Shown here: piece by piece, positions 10,604-22,707 of the stretch
Layout of the letters: each line of letters opens with the position of its first letter
Numbering within the stretch: position 1 is the first letter of the stretch
Source: Trichomonas vaginalis G3
Taxonomy: Eukaryota; Parabasalia; Trichomonadida; Trichomonadidae
NCBI RefSeq assembly: GCF_026262505.1
Contig: NC_067207.1
Coordinates: forward strand, 1,620,252 to 1,684,251
Direction of reading: 5' to 3'
DNA length: 64,000 nt
The notes under the pieces: model-generated
Told to the model about the DNA's origin: nothing
Database searches by the model: none
The model's input: only the letters and a program-made list of their open reading frames with translations
Translations under genes and position numbers: made by a program

Positions 10604-11481
10604 TCAAGCTTGACTTTTTACAATTTGAACTTTGTTTGCGTAGATGTGAATTCTGAAAGAAGTATGAGGGTCTTGTATGACTTTGTACTTCTCCCATAGT
10701 TCATGTCTGTCAAACTTACCTGCCATGGACTCTTTCATAAGTTCCATGAAATCGTCTTCGGACAATCCGGGGAAAAGTACAATGTCAGTAAGTATTCTCT
10801 TTACATCCTTACTTAAACTCTTGGCTGTCTGTACACAAATGACAACAGAGATGTTAAAGTGTCTGAGCTTCTTAAGAATTCGACACATGTCTTGTTCTCT
10901 ATTCTTTAACAAAGGATGAGAGGCGAAATCATCTAAGATAAGAAGACATCTATGAGGGTAAGTCTTCCAATCGTAAGATTGCAATTTCTTCGAAATGTAT
11001 TCTATCTCTTTCTGTTTGTTTCTGAAGTGTTTCTTCTCTAATATTCTCTGCATTTCCTCATTTGGGTCTTTAAACTTCGAATTTATATACTCATTTATAG
11101 CATTGTACTTCAAAACTCTTCTTTGGTACTTCTTTATCCAATCTAACAACTCAGAGTCTTTTATACATACTAACTTAGACTTCTTTATAATATCTTTGAA
11201 CGAATTGACGGTTTGGTCAAATTGACCAGAAGTACTACAAATGACAACTAACTCATAGAATGGGTTCTTCTCATCTAGTTCTTGTTGTTGTGCAGCCATT
11301 TTAAGATAAGTGAAAGTCTTACCCGACCCAGGTGGTGCAATTAGACCTGTTATATACCATTCTGAGCAAATAAGAACTTGTCATGTATGGGTTTTATCTG
11401 AGCATTTTCCAACTTCCTCTTGTTCTTATTTAAAACATTCTCAAATTTTTTGTCAATGTCAGCAAACTTTTTTTCTAACAT
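10604..11481 (-). pseudogene. Element A: A32-type genome-packaging ATPase
   Basis: This is an FtsK/HerA-superfamily packaging ATPase as in Polintons and NCLDV. The Walker A region reads APPGSGKTFTY and Walker B reads CLLILDDFASHP; a polar VVICVQTAKSL strand follows. The start is taken at 11,481, divergent from the ATG at 11,518 with 36 AT-rich bases between. The copy is broken. Confidence 0.8.
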
Positions 11482-11517
11482 ATTTTTAGAAAAATTAAAA
11501 TTTTTATCTTTTAGAAA

Positions 11518-11969
11518 ATGTCTAGTGATTTCGCCATCTATATTCGAGACAAGCTTTTCGACAGCAAAACATCTGTCGACCATAAAATCTTACATAGTGT
11601 AAACAAGAAAGGTGAATTTGTTCTAAAGTTCTGTTTCTGGGAATATGACAAGAACCATAAAACATTAAGCAGAGAAGTCTTAAAATTTGTCAATGACAGA
11701 CTTGTTGACAGAGATGACGCCTCTTGGAGAGATGAAGTCCAACAAAACTTCTTAGAATGCAAAGAAGACACATGCACTGTTCTTGAAATGAAATAGAAAA
11801 CAGAATAGAAGAGCTATTAAAGGACAAAGAACTTTTACAAAAATATGGTTCTGAGAAGTTTGACATAACTCCACCAGAAAAGAAGAAGAGAGAAAAGAAA
11901 GAAAGAAAGTAGAAGAAGAGAAGAAAGAAACCAGAGCCAGTTCCAGAGAAAAAGAAATTTGACATGTAA
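11518..11969 (+). pseudogene. Element A: small acidic/basic-tailed protein divergent from the ATPase
   Basis: It starts MSSDFAIYIRDKLF and ends in a Lys/Glu-rich stretch closing with KKKFDM. No family is recognised. The copy is broken. Confidence 0.5.
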
Positions 11970-11984
11970 AATAAAATTTTATTT

Positions 11985-12402
11985 TTAGAACATTTCTGGG
12001 TCAATGTCAATGTTCTCTTCCTCTTTAGGAGCAAACACTGGCTTAGACTCTAAAATCTTTTTACCCAATTTACCTTGAACTTCTACAACTTTAGACTCAT
12101 AATATTCATAGTCGTCTGCTTTTTTGGTTCATAAGGTATAACAAGTTTGTATGCTTTGCCTTCTTTAAGGTTTGAGAACCTTCTGTCAAAACTTTCTTGA
12201 CTGCTAACAAACCTTCTATGTCTAAGTCTTCAAATTTCGCACCATTTTTAGTCACAATAGCAAACTTAACTGGTTCGATGTTCCAAACTTTGCTGAATGA
12301 AGACTTTTCAAAATGGTAGAAGTAAACATTCAAATATGTGAATGGGTCTAGTTCTTCTTTAAGTCCTGACATGTACTTGTTTACTGAGATGAATTTTGCC
12401 AT
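11985..12402 (-). pseudogene. Element A: candidate ssDNA-binding protein with acidic tail
   Basis: The N-terminal region reads KFISVNKYMSGL, VYFYHFEKSSF and NIEPVKFAIVTKNGAKFEDL; the C-terminus is acidic and ends in DIDPEMF. The same plan recurs in remnant C (22,708-23,180). Acidic tails ending in an aromatic residue are typical of phage and bacterial SSBs, so that function is suggested, not shown. The copy is broken. Confidence 0.45.
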
Positions 12403-12438
12403 CTTTTCTATCGGATAAAAAAATATTTTTTTTTAAAT

Positions 12439-13671
12439 TTACTCATAAAATTTTTCTTTGTATATACACCATTCTGAACATCTAAAAGACTTTTGACATT
12501 TGCCAAGAATGTTCGTTTAGACGCTGTCATATAACCATACTCTTGACAATATTGTTTTATACGAGTCGTACAATGACCTTTCATCTAAACACTCAAAGTC
12601 AGTTTCATTTATGAACAGTTCATATACACTCTTGTTTGCTTCTAACAATGTTTGTCTCTCTTCGGTATGTGGAATTTGTCTTGGATTGAACTTTGAAATA
12701 TCTAATGTCATAAAATATGAGAACAAGTGGTTGTAAAAGTCAGATGTCAAAGTTTCTGCTAAGTCGTCAAAATATTCTGTATCTGCATATGAGCTTCTGA
12801 CGTTCTGACAACTACATATCTTCTGTCAGAACTTTCTAACTTCATCGGAACAGCATTGTTTGAAACCATAATGAAATTTACAACATTTTCACAAACTCTT
12901 TGGTCTTTATATTTTCTTTCAACAACTCCAACTTTGTCTGTTATAAGACTCTTCAAAGCATCTGAGTTCAAAACTTTTGTTGTATCTATACTTTGAAGTT
13001 CGTTACATACTATAAGTTTCATATTCTCTATTGAAGAGTTAAATTTACCACAGATGTTTTCTAAGTTTGTCATATTCGGATTCGAATAACCTTCTAACAG
13101 TTTGCACAAAATATCTGTAAAGAATGTGTTCTTACCTGTTCCTTGTTTTCCAATTATAATGAGAGCAGTTTCATTTTTAGCACTTGGATGTTGTAAGATG
13201 TTTGCAAACCAACATAAGATATACTCATAAACCTTTTCGTTTCCATTGCATATAATTTCTTTGACATGGTCTAACCAAGCTTCTATAATATTTTCTTTCC
13301 ATTCTACTTGTTCGTATTTATATCCAGTGAAGATAGAATAGAAGTTTGGAGAAGGTGTATAGAACTTTATACCTCGAACTGAAAAATCTTCTAACTTTGA
13401 CAATAAGATATCCCAAGCATCTAACATCTTCATGCCAACTTGTACAACTTTTATTTTCTTAAGTTTCTTCTACATTCTTGTTCTGAAACTATTGTTGCTC
13501 TTGGTTTGTTAAAGACTACATCCCATTCTTTCATAACATAACATTCTGGGGCAGAGTCGACATAAATGACTAAACGTTTCAAATTCTCGACTGCTTTGTT
13601 ATAGTCTCGAAATGGACACATATTTCTGAATGCTTGGAAGTCATAAAAATCTGAACATCTATTCTGTACAT
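12439..13671 (-). pseudogene. Element A: SF3 (D5-like) replicative helicase
   Basis: Visible motifs are Walker A IIIGKQGTGKNTFF, Walker B MKLIVCNEL, motif C VNFIMVSNNAVPM and the Arg-finger region ESSDRRYVVVRTS. Together these match the DUF5906/D5 type of virophages, Polinton-like viruses and NCLDV. It is likely the element's own replication helicase. The copy is broken. Confidence 0.8.
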
Positions 13672-13698
13672 TTTTATAAAATAAAAAAAATATTTTTT

Positions 13699-14499
13699 TT
13701 ATTCTTGACTTTGTTGTTGCATTTGTTGCATTTGTTGTTCTTGAGCTATTTGTTGTTTGAAGTTGTTCTTGTAATACAATACTTTCACCAGTTGCATCTT
13801 CCAATTCGAAACTTTCTGCCGTCATTGACAAATACATAGGACATAAAAGTTTTACAGGAACAAAGTTTGCGTCAACTAATGTCAACGTTATACTTGCCAA
13901 AGTGTTTTGAGTTCACTAAGGTTGAAAATTCTGCATTCGAATGAACAATAGGCAAACCAGCAGAGAAAGTATTGTTTATACGCATAAGTATCTTTTGGTC
14001 ATAATAGTTTCTGTCGACATTCGAATAACACTTTGAACCTAAGTTTGAAACAATATATAAGATTGGTGTGCTTAATGTCAATGGAATAGACATTCCTTGT
14101 ATGACACCTTTTCCTGTTATAGGAAACTGTTGGTAGTAAAAACCAGAAATAAGTTTTTGTATTATAGCTCATATCGTTTATAGTAAACTCAGTCGGACAT
14201 CCAAACATAATGAAACCTGCTCTAGTTGCAGCACATGTTACACCCGTACTTAAAGTATTAAATAAGTCAACAAAACCTGTTGGTGGTATATCTGAGTAAG
14301 TATCTTCAAAGGAGTATTTTTTACATTCACAACAATAAAGTCTTCTGGTGTCAAAAGAGCAAAACAGGCTTTAGTCGTCATTGTGTTTAAGGTTAGTTTA
14401 CAATATCGTCCTTGAGGACTTTGTAAGTTTGTTGTTATAGAATTATATGACTCAGGGTTTTTAGTCGTAATAGTATAAACCATTATTGTCTTCTGCCAT
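13699..14499 (-). pseudogene. Element A: minor capsid (penton-like) protein
   Basis: This is the counterpart of 41,684-42,479. Its Gln-rich C-terminus (QEQQMQQMQQQSQE) ends 28 bp before the helicase start. Capsid role is by the conserved FTINDMSYNTK, VPLTLSTPILYIVSNLG and VDANFVPVKLL pattern and by synteny with the major capsid gene. The copy is broken. Confidence 0.6.
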
Positions 14500-14508
14500 T
14501 TATATATA

Positions 14509-14739
14509 TTAAAAGTTTTTCTGAAAGTGGAGAAGAACTTCATCTAAACTTTCACATGGCGTTTCTTGAAGTTCTCTGTCTAAGAAGTTCAAATATTTTG
14601 TAAAGACATAGAACTTTCCTTTGTCTACACGAACAAACAAAACAGGGTCTTTCATATCGTTCAAAAGTGTGTAAAGTCCTTTACATGAAATAAAGTCTAT
14701 ATTATTTTTCTTCAAACATCTTTCAAGAAGTTTTGACAT
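14509..14739 (-). CDS. Element A: 76-residue protein absent from B
   Basis: The frame is whole, MSKLLERCLKKNNIDFISCK to DEVLLHFQKNF, with no recognised family. In B the flanking genes are joined directly at this point (around 42,480), so this gene is a gain in A or a loss in B. It reads in the same direction as its neighbours and overlaps nothing. Confidence 0.55.
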   Translation of the reverse strand: MSKLLERCLKKNNIDFISCKGLYTLLNDMKDPVLFVRVDKGKFYVFTKYLNFLDRELQETPCESLDEVLLHFQKNF

Positions 14740-14745
14740 TTTTAC

Positions 14746-15325
14746 TTAGCAAATAAATTTTAATGAAATGTTGTGTCGTCAAATATTTTTATGACGTCTG
14801 GGAAACTATACTTTAAGTTTCAACGTTTCACCTCCTTTCATAACGTATATCTTGTCAATGACATTATATGAAACACCACAGCAACTAATGTCGGGTTCTA
14901 TTTCTTTGATGTTTATATCGTCTGCCTCTGTCAAAAGTTTCAATAGTTCTTTCAAAAACTTCATGAGGTGCAATGACATATGAGTTCACTTTTACAGGGT
15001 TGTGTTCGACCAAGTTTAACATTATACTTAAAGCTTGACAAATCTTCTCCTGAGTTTGAAGTTTGTCTTTCAGTTGTTGGTAGTCGTTCGAATATCTGCA
15101 ACAGAACTTAAGTCTCTGCTAACTTCAGGATATGTTGTTGTTCTTTTACAGGAACAATTGTTATACCATCTTCGTCTTCGTATGGTTTCCCCACTTCAAC
15201 ATCTCTGTCTTTGACATTGACAATAACACTTTACTGTTTGTTTGAGTTGGTGAATTTAACTTCACATCTGCCACCGCCATTAAACCTTTTGAAACACTTA
15301 CGCTTCTATTTTTCGGAAATGACAT
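14746..15325 (-). pseudogene. Element A: counterpart of the 42,484-43,061 gene of B
   Basis: It starts MSFPKNRSVSVSKGL and is divergent from the gene at 15,344, with 18 bp between start codons. The function is unknown. The copy is broken. Confidence 0.55.
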
Positions 15326-15343
15326 TTTACTTAGAATAAAAAG

Positions 15344-15573
15344 ATGGACGTATTCGGATATCTTATTAATGAAGCAGAACAAAGTTTATACTCACAAACA
15401 TACAAATACATTGACAGAATAGTTCTTTACACAAACAATGGAAAATGTTATAGAATAGCAGTCTTTGCTGAACCTAAATATTTTCATAAAGCAAAGAAAG
15501 TTGGTATAACCGAGATGGTGAAAGTTCTTGAAGCAGACAAAAAATATAACTTCAAAACTTACAGATATTACTA
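15344..15573 (+). CDS. Element A: 76-residue hypothetical protein (MDVFGYL...)
   Basis: This small protein contains YKYIDRIVLYTNNGKCYRI and AVFAEPKYFHKAKKVGITEM. No family is recognised. It is the only plus-strand gene among right-half genes besides 11,518. The 3' ends of A and B differ, so the true C-terminus is uncertain. Confidence 0.5.
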
Positions 15574-15655
15574 AAGGAAAGTTTATAATACAATATTATG
15601 TCAAAAACTGGCGTACTGTCAATATTTGACGGAGAGAAGTCAGTTCAAGAACAAC

Positions 15656-17280
15656 TTACTGACCTGCTGCCAAAATCTGCTCGATGGAAGCTGTCGTTAT
15701 TGCCAATCTGAGGAGCCCCAGCAGGTTTCATCGAACGAATCTTTCAAAAGAGCATCTTCCGTGAAAAGTGCTATTGGTTTTGTAAACTTCTTTGCTTTCA
15801 ATTCATCTGGACCGTCTCTGTCACCAGTATATTGTATTTGTACAGTACCAACAGTTGAAATACCACCCATAAAGTCTTCTGAGTCAGCAAATGGAATGCC
15901 AAGCCAAAAGTTTGAACGGTCTCCATTTGTATATTGAGTTTTTTGACCTCCTGTATGAGTCCATACTTTCACATATGGCATAATAGAACTTTGCATTTCA
16001 GGGTTAATGGTTGTTGTGAAGTTGTTGTTAAAGTTCATAGCATCTAATGTCAAGTTGTATGACCTCATATCCTCAACTGTAGAATATTCTTCTCTTGGAT
16101 AATATTTGCCATCTATGTTTATATGATATTTAATACCGGGGTTGTAGAAACAAGAATAGTCATTTATAGTTCGTCTGAACAGTACAAACATAGTATCTGC
16201 ATGTTTCATTGCAGTTGTTAAAGCAATATCTGTTCTTGCACCTGCGGTCCTGGATTTTGGTTTCCAACTTCACCTGCAAAGTCTTTGACAGATATTTGGT
16301 GTATAGGGGAACATAAGTGGAACTGCAATATATTTGGCAGCTAAAGCATTTGAATATCTGGGTCCAACATATAGACTGCAAGTCTGCTTTCTATTCTCTT
16401 GCATTCAAATTTTTCGCATGTGAACTTAACTGGGTCCCAAGCGTATTGTTGTCTGCTGTTCCTGAGAAGTAGTAGTTTACTTCAGTGTTGAGGTTTGAGA
16501 AACCAAAGTCTAAGTCAACTTTTCTCTTTGCAAACATTTTCCAAATGATATGCTGGCAGCTCCACCAGCTGTATCTGTAATAGTGAATGGGTCTTGTGTT
16601 GGTGCAATGACTAAGTTATTTTTGCTTGGAGTAAGTTCGATAGAAATTTTTCCTGCCCAGTTTGGCAAGTATCTTAAAAACCTGAAAGATGAGGAAAGAT
16701 GACAAAGGAACTCTAAGTTTCAGTTTTACTTTGGTTACTGCTGCTGCAGTTTGTCCAGAAAGGTTAACATAAACTCCTGGAACGTTAGGGTCAAGTCTTC
16801 TTATTTTCTCAATATTTGCATACTGGTCTGTTTGTTCTCTAGCTTGTGGTTGTACTGAGTTTCTCAAAGCGAACCATTCATAGTTTGCCCATGTTACTGT
16901 TTGAACTAAGTCAGAGTTAGAATATATCTTATATCCCATGAAAACTTCTGGAGCATATTGGTATCCGACATAGAAAATTCCATTGCAACCTTTCTTGTCA
17001 GACAACTTGGCAGAAGGTTTTATTTCAATGTCTTGTTCCACGTATAAGAATGAGTTGTCAATAGAAATATATGAAACCTGTCGCAAGCAATATCTACTGT
17101 TGTTGAAGAACCTTCCCAAACTCACCTACGTTTCCATAAGAAACAGCAGTTGTATATTCGTAAGTTCCAGGAACTATTTCTGACCTTCTAATGGCATTGT
17201 CGCATTCGTTATACCATTCGGAAACATTTCCGTTCATGGCATCCAAAACTGTTGGCGTTATATTCTGAGCGGGCGTACAT
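15656..17280 (-). pseudogene. Element A: major capsid protein (Polinton type)
   Basis: The length of about 1.6 kb and the pattern fit the double-jelly-roll capsid proteins of Polintons: an N-terminal SEWYNECDNAIRRSEIVPGT, YVEQDIEIKPS, a central LPSSFLIF-like strand, and a C-terminal DGKYYPREEYSTVEDMRSYN with FWLGIPFADSEDFMGG. It lies beside the penton-like gene and the packaging ATPase. The copy is broken. Confidence 0.7.
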
Positions 17281-17346
17281 TTCATATGGGTAAAAATATA
17301 GAATAGTTGGATTTATGTGTCATAATAGAACCCACTCGACCAAGCT

Positions 17347-20300
17347 TTACTTCTTCCTGACTGAGTTTTTAACTCTTCTTTTTCCTTCATTGCCACTACT
17401 TTCACTAGATGAAGTTACTTCTTCACTACTTTCACTTTGTTCTACTCTTCTTCTTTTGGTGTCGCTTTTGGTAACTTGCCCTCTGCTTCAAGTTGTTGCA
17501 TCTTTGCCTCATGTTCACCTAGTATGTTGTAAATTTCCCATGTCCTTTTTGCCTTTGGGCTCTGGTCGCCCATCTCAGGTAACCTATATCCTAGAAAGAT
17601 TTTGTCATAGTTTGTATTTGAGTCTTCGCGTATTGTTTGCATGACTCTTTCCTGAGTTTCCGGTTCAAGCTCTTCAACAGAGCTTGTCCATATGGAATAA
17701 GCTCGTTTCCAAATATATGTTTTTGTAGCCATTCTGGTTTTCTTTCCATGTTACCAATTAATATCTTTTGTGAATGGGAAAGCTTTTACCCAATGTTTCA
17801 GTCTTGCGTCATTTATTTCTGTAGTTGGTTTTATTTTGTCAAGGAACATGTTTTTCAATACTAACATTTCATTTGGTACTGTCCATTTGAGTTTTCTTAA
17901 ATATTCATCCCTTCTCGGTTCATTGTCTGCAAAGTAAGTTTTTATGACATTTGAAACTTTCGTTTGCAAGGTCATGTACAATAGGTTCTCTTCCTTCTCT
18001 CTCCCTAACTTTCTTTCTAAAACTCTTCACCAATTATACCATCTCTATGGTTCTGTGTAGTTCTTTGAGATAAATTTCTAGAACGTCAGGTGTTATATTT
18101 CCATCAGCCATGTTCATTTCATACTGGTCCAAAAATATCTGCATGTTTCATATCTTTCAATGGCATTAAAGCCGCGCTGAAAAACCAGCTAATCTGGTTC
18201 ACCATTCACTTCCATTGCGTCTACAACTTCTTGGAATTGTGGTTGTAAGTTTATGAAACCACCTATCCGGGATTAGCTTTATGACCCCATCTCATTGTAG
18301 TTCCATAGTCTGCAGAAACAAAAGTAGGTTTGTTTCCATATTGGTTAGGTTCTGAATGAACTTTAAACAATGTTTCATTTCTATATGTTTTGGTGAATTT
18401 TAACCTTTTATTTTCACCGAGTTCAGCCAAAGATTGAACGTTATATGTCGTAAGTAAAAAGGTTGTTGTATTTGTGCGTACACTTTCTTTCAGTTCTTCC
18501 ATTCTATGCTGAATATTTTCATCTGATGTTGGAGTCTTTTGTATGTCGGCGAACATTTTTCGATATTCTTCTACTATTCAGCCGAATTTTTTCTTAGACT
18601 CTTGGAAAGATTCCATATTCTCCGCATACTCTTGTTGAGGGTCAAGATTTTTCGGCTGTTCCAAATCTTCATCTAGTTCTGTGAAGTTAGTTTTCCAAAG
18701 GAGGGACTTGTTCGTTTCCTTCAGGCTCTTCTAGCTGTTGTTGCTGAACTATTTCTTCCATGTCTGGTTGTATCTGAACTTCTTCCTGTGGAGTTTCTTG
18801 TACCTCATCTGCTGGCATTTCATATATTCCGAGACCGTTTTTAACAAGTTCCCTATTAAGTCATCCGCATCATAACCCTTTCTTCTTTCGTTCCGTCTTT
18901 ATTTTTTACGCGTTTCATGAAGAGAGTTGAATTGTCATTTAGCTCTGACACCAAATATCTCGGAGTAAATTCAGTCATGTCATTTGGATGATATGCTATT
19001 AAATCATATCCCTTAGCGAGCTTGTATTTTCCAGGTTTGAAATTATATCCCATTGGTGCTGAACCATAAAGCTAAATAGGTTCGGGTCAGTATTTCCTTC
19101 CTTGAACTTTCTAATAGCTTCTTTATATCTGTCACTAAAGTCAAGAGTATCTGGGTAACCATAATTTTCCTTAAGCATTTTTAAAGAATTCTTGGTTTCC
19201 TTGTTCTCTACTTCTTTTATGTCCTTGCTCTGTTTGTGGTTTGTGTGCAGTGTTTTTGAACTGTTGGTTTGTGGTGCTGTTTGAACTGGTTGGTTGTGGT
19301 GCAGTGTTTTGAACTGTTGTTTGGTGCAGTGGTTTTGAACTGTTGGTTTGTTGTGTTGGTTGTTGTGTTGGTTTTGGTGCATGCCTGTGTCTGTGTCCAT
19401 GTGACGATGTAAATGTTTTTAGGTAGTCCTGGTGCAGGTGCTTCTCTTGGAGGGTTTGGTGGTATATAAGTTCCACTAGCTAGTATATAAGTTCCACCAG
19501 CTGGCACATATGTTCCATCTGCAGCATAATAATGTCCTACCTGACTTTTCGTTTTAAGAAAGCATTTACTAGGTCTGTTTTGGTCTGTTGTAACTCTTTT
19601 CTTGACTTTCCACAACAGTTGCTCTAACGGCGTCATAGGCACTTTGAACTGCCTGTCTCGTTGCTGCATCTGTTATTTTCGTCATATTTTGTGCTACTTC
19701 TCTTAACTCTTTGTCGAAACCTTCAGACTTCAGTTTCTTTCCAGATGAGAAGTCGTTCACTTGTTCACCTTACTATGAAGAGCTTCGAAGGCGTTCTTAA
19801 AGTCAGCATTTGTTAAAGCTTCATTTTGAACTGTCTTCATCCGCTTGTATTTTTGTCCTTATTGACCCTATAAGCTTGGGCTGCTTTAGCGTTGCTTGGG
19901 CAATCTAACCAGTCATTGTTAGCTTTTATATATTCTGCGCTTTTCATTGCCTTTTGCATGGCTGCGTCCGTTATTTTTACTTTCTTGTGTAAGTTTTCAT
20001 ACTGTACGGTTTGGTTTTGCAACTGTAAAAGTTTTTCTGCTTTACATTTGCTTCAACTTCTTTTTTATACTCATCGCTATCCATATATGTCTTCAGGCTT
20101 TTTGTTTTATTTCTTCATCTTTCAGTACTTTATATTGAGTAGTATGGTTTTTCAAATTTATAACATCTTGTTCCATTTTTGCTACTTCTGCTGCTTTTTC
20201 TGACACTTTTTTCGCATATTCCTCTGTACTTAGTTCTTTCAGTTGTTCTTCTTTCTTCTTTTTCTTACGTTTAACTCATTGAGTTTCTTTGTGTGTCTGT

Positions 20301-20659
20301 CATATTCTAGTTTCTTTTCGTTTTCACTTATTTGTTTCTGTATGTCTATGTTTGACTTTTTTGACATCTGTTATTTGATTTTTGAGTGAACTCAAATTCA
20401 TTTGACTTTGAGGGTTATAAGCTGTTCCGTCTGCAGCTCCACCATAGCCTTCCATTTTCGCTAAAAGTGCCGCTCTTAAACCTCCACTCTGTGCACCAAT
20501 AACTCGGTTTAAAAGCATAGGGTTGCTTGACATTTGTTGCAACATAGTGGGGTCATTCATCATTTGTTGTTGCAACTGTTGTTGTGGTGTCAGTTTTACT
20601 ATTGGATGTTTCAATGCTCTCTTCCTCTTACGTATATTCTTACGTAGCTTACGTGGCAT
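17347..20659 (-). pseudogene. Element A: very large coiled-coil, repeat-rich protein
   Basis: This is the counterpart of 45,060-48,575. Compared with B it has fewer AGGTYIP and PTVQNPAPKP repeats. The start MPRKLRKNIRKRKRALKHP lies about 130 bp from the right TIR. The copy is broken. Confidence 0.65.
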
Positions 20660-20790
20660 TTTAAGTGAAGTTAAAAAGCGGTTTTTGACAGATGTTTATA
20701 TGACACTATTTGTTCAGCACAAAAAACTACTCGGTCAAAGTGTTGTCAGTTTTGTAAAATAACCGTCCTATCTCATTCTATAAGGGGAAA

Positions 20791-20925
20791 AAGGCTTCTC
20801 AAAGTTTACTTCCGTGGAACGCCTGTAATTTTTCCTGTAGCGACGATAGACCCTTACTTGTCCGGACAAAGTTATACTAAACATCTTCAGGGCTAGAGGG
20901 CACGAAGTGCCTGGAGGCCCCACTA

Positions 20926-20927
<2 letters not shown>
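20791..20927. repeat. Element A right terminal inverted repeat
   Basis: It is near-identical to 48,708-48,842 and inverted relative to 25,930-26,068. Near the outer end is a 5-bp hairpin GGCAC-GAA-GTGCC (20,899-20,911). Confidence 0.92.

Positions 20928-20956
<29 letters not shown>
20928..20956. repeat. T29 tract at the right end of element A
   Basis: This is an uninterrupted T run directly after the TIR, matched by T26 at the same place in B. Confidence 0.95.
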
Positions 20957-21119
20957 GAGATAATTATGTAAATAATATTTTAAATATTTGAATTTGAGGT
21001 ATAATTTTATAGTAAAATATATTATAAAGAGTATTTATATAAATATTGTAAAATAATATAAGTAATAAAAATTGAGACCCCCTCCCTGTTTTTGATGTTT
21101 TGTCACTTTTCGGTAATTC

Positions 21120-21686
21120 TTATTGTTTCTCAACTTCTTCATTTGCTTTCTTGAAAACTTCTGAAGGGTCAATATATTTACCACATACTGAGTTATCATA
21201 TTTTTGAACATTATTATATAACGAATGAACAAACTTTTTAACTTTCCTTTCTGATTTTGGTTTATATGTTGCAAATGCGAAAGATTCACGGGCGCAATCC
21301 ATCTGAAGATAACCGGCATCACCTCTTTCGGTTTCTACTTCTAATTGTTTAAAGCTTTGATTTGATGATTTGTAACCAACGAATAAACGCATGCATTTAA
21401 AAGCGGCATCACATGTGAAAGCTTTATTTGAAACTAGAGTTGCTTTAACTTTGCGTTTAATATATGTGTCACCTAATTGGTTCACATCATGAGCCGGATT
21501 TGTAATTCTTAAATGAGTTTGTTTATCATCAAAATATGGAGCATCAGAGTCATAGCATGAACTTTCAAGTTCTCTATAATATCTTCTACCGTCATTCTTT
21601 GCGAATATTTCATTTATCTTTTCGAATGAATGAAACACATTTCCATTAATCGGTTTAGTGTTTGGCACCAAATAGTTAGTCGTCAT
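21120..21686 (-). pseudogene. Remnant C: N-terminal part of a major capsid-like protein
   Basis: The frame holds 188 residues. RRYYRELESSCYDSDAPYF, THLRITNPAHDVNQLGDTYI and RLFVGYKSSNQSFKQLEVE parallel the N-terminal third of the A/B capsid protein (charged start, YVEQDIEIKPS-like strand, then a GYQ/GYK strand with long charged region). It is far shorter than a whole capsid protein. The homology call is by eye. Confidence 0.4.
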
Positions 21687-21755
21687 TTATTAATAAATAA
21701 AAAATCAAAATTAAAAGATGAAAATGAATTTTTAATTTTAATGAAATAATCAACT

Positions 21756-21970
21756 ATGGCTGCAGGTATATTTAAGAAACTGTGGGATAGAGTAAAAAGA
21801 GGAGCGAGTAAAGTTTGGGAAACATTGAAGAAGGGGCAAATTGGATATTTAAGAATAAAGAAGCAATTAGTGACGTTGCTGAATCAATAACACCAAAAGC
21901 TGCCCCAATAAGAGAAGTTTTAAATAAAGGAGAAAAAGTTTATCAAAGACTACAACCGATACTAAGATAA
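21756..21970 (+). pseudogene. Remnant C: small amphipathic protein, plus-strand copy
   Basis: It begins MAAGIFKKLWDRVKRGASKV, a paralogue of the minus-strand gene at 22,031. It resembles membrane-active minor capsid proteins (adenovirus pVI-like) in plan only. The copy is broken. Confidence 0.4.
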
Positions 21971-22030
21971 AAATAATTTTAAGCCGCTAAGCGGCGAGAT
22001 GATCCATAGGATCTCATATTTATTTTTCCA

Positions 22031-22267
22031 CTATCTACCTCCTATTTTATTAAGTATTCCTTCAGCTATTCCACCAACTGCGTTACCTACTTGTGCTCCC
22101 ATCGCTGGATTACCTGCTTTAGTACCTAATACTTCACCTATGATAGTTCCTGCCGTTTTCGCTACTGGTGCCAAAAAGTTTGCAATGGGTTTAATAATCT
22201 TTTTATGAACCCAACCCGCAGCTTTCTTAATTCCATCCCATAATTTTTTAAAGAATCCTGCCGCCAT
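22031..22267 (-). CDS. Remnant C: 78-residue amphipathic protein (pVI-like candidate)
   Basis: The start is chosen at 22,267 (MAAGFFKKLWDGIKKAAGWV), because the paralogue at 21,756 begins the same way. A basic amphipathic helix is followed by a Gly/Ala-rich stretch (GTIIGEVLGTKAGNPAMG, VGNAVGGIAEGIL). The plan is the same as for the MGLFGALAG and MGFFSSIGN proteins of A/B: a short protein with an N-terminal membrane-active-looking helix. Function is inference. Confidence 0.5.
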   Translation of the reverse strand: MAAGFFKKLWDGIKKAAGWVHKKIIKPIANFLAPVAKTAGTIIGEVLGTKAGNPAMGAQVGNAVGGIAEGILNKIGGR

Positions 22268-22334
22268 TTCTGATTTAATATTAATTAAAAAAATATATTT
22301 CATCACTTATATTCTAATTTTTATTTAATGATAA

Positions 22335-22703
22335 ATGAAACCGATTTTAAAAATAAATGAAACAGAGGAGGAAGAAATAAATGAAAGTGAAAATGTTCAA
22401 CAAAAAATAAACGTTGTCAAACCAATTACTGAAATAAAAATTTTTTCATCTGTTGAAGAATTTAATGACTATTATGCTAATAATAAAAAATTATTTGAAG
22501 AATTGACAACATGTAAATTGAATAAAATGTTTAAAGTTGATGGATTCAAAATTTCAAAAATAAAAGGAGTGATTAGTTTGAAATATATTCCTCAATCAAG
22601 AATCACCTCATTAATGAAAATTGATGATTTAACAAAAAGAATAGAAGAGATTGAAGAAAGAATAAATCAGATAATTGATATCATAAATTCAAATAATCAT
22701 TAG
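22335..22703 (+). CDS. Remnant C: 122-residue hypothetical protein
   Basis: It is acidic at the N-terminus (NETEEEEINESENV). A central FSSVEEFNDYYANNKKLFEE is followed by LNKMFKVDGFKISKIKGVIS, and a C-terminal coiled coil ends the protein (DDLTKRIEEIEERINQIIDI). The order FYxxYxxN...LNKxF...IxKIKG suggests a small DNA-binding fold, but no family is recognised. The frame is whole. Confidence 0.5.
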   Translation: MKPILKINETEEEEINESENVQQKINVVKPITEIKIFSSVEEFNDYYANNKKLFEELTTCKLNKMFKVDGFKISKIKGVISLKYIPQSRITSLMKIDDLTKRIEEIEERINQIIDIINSNNH

Positions 22704-22707
22704 TTTC

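Larger units (their letters stand above)
1..20956. mobile_element. Element A: Maverick/Polinton-type virus-like element, left end outside window
   Basis: Its gene order matches element B almost base for base. Position 1 corresponds to about 27,386 of B, so roughly the first 1.5 kb (left TIR, methylase, start of the next gene) lies outside the window. The right TIR ends at 20,927 and is followed by a T29 tract. The element encodes an rve-type integrase, A32-type packaging ATPase, SF3 helicase, penton-like and major capsid proteins, and a fibre. It is broken, with roughly 20-30 breaks by eye, mostly in the right half. Very high identity to B indicates recent activity. No PolB polymerase or adenain-like protease was recognised. 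Confidence 0.92.

Noticed and set aside
10197-10613. Open frames through the CAACTGGAAAAAAATTTCC repeats on both strands
   Set aside because: All frames are open only because the unit lacks stops. They are not conserved in order or length between A and B.
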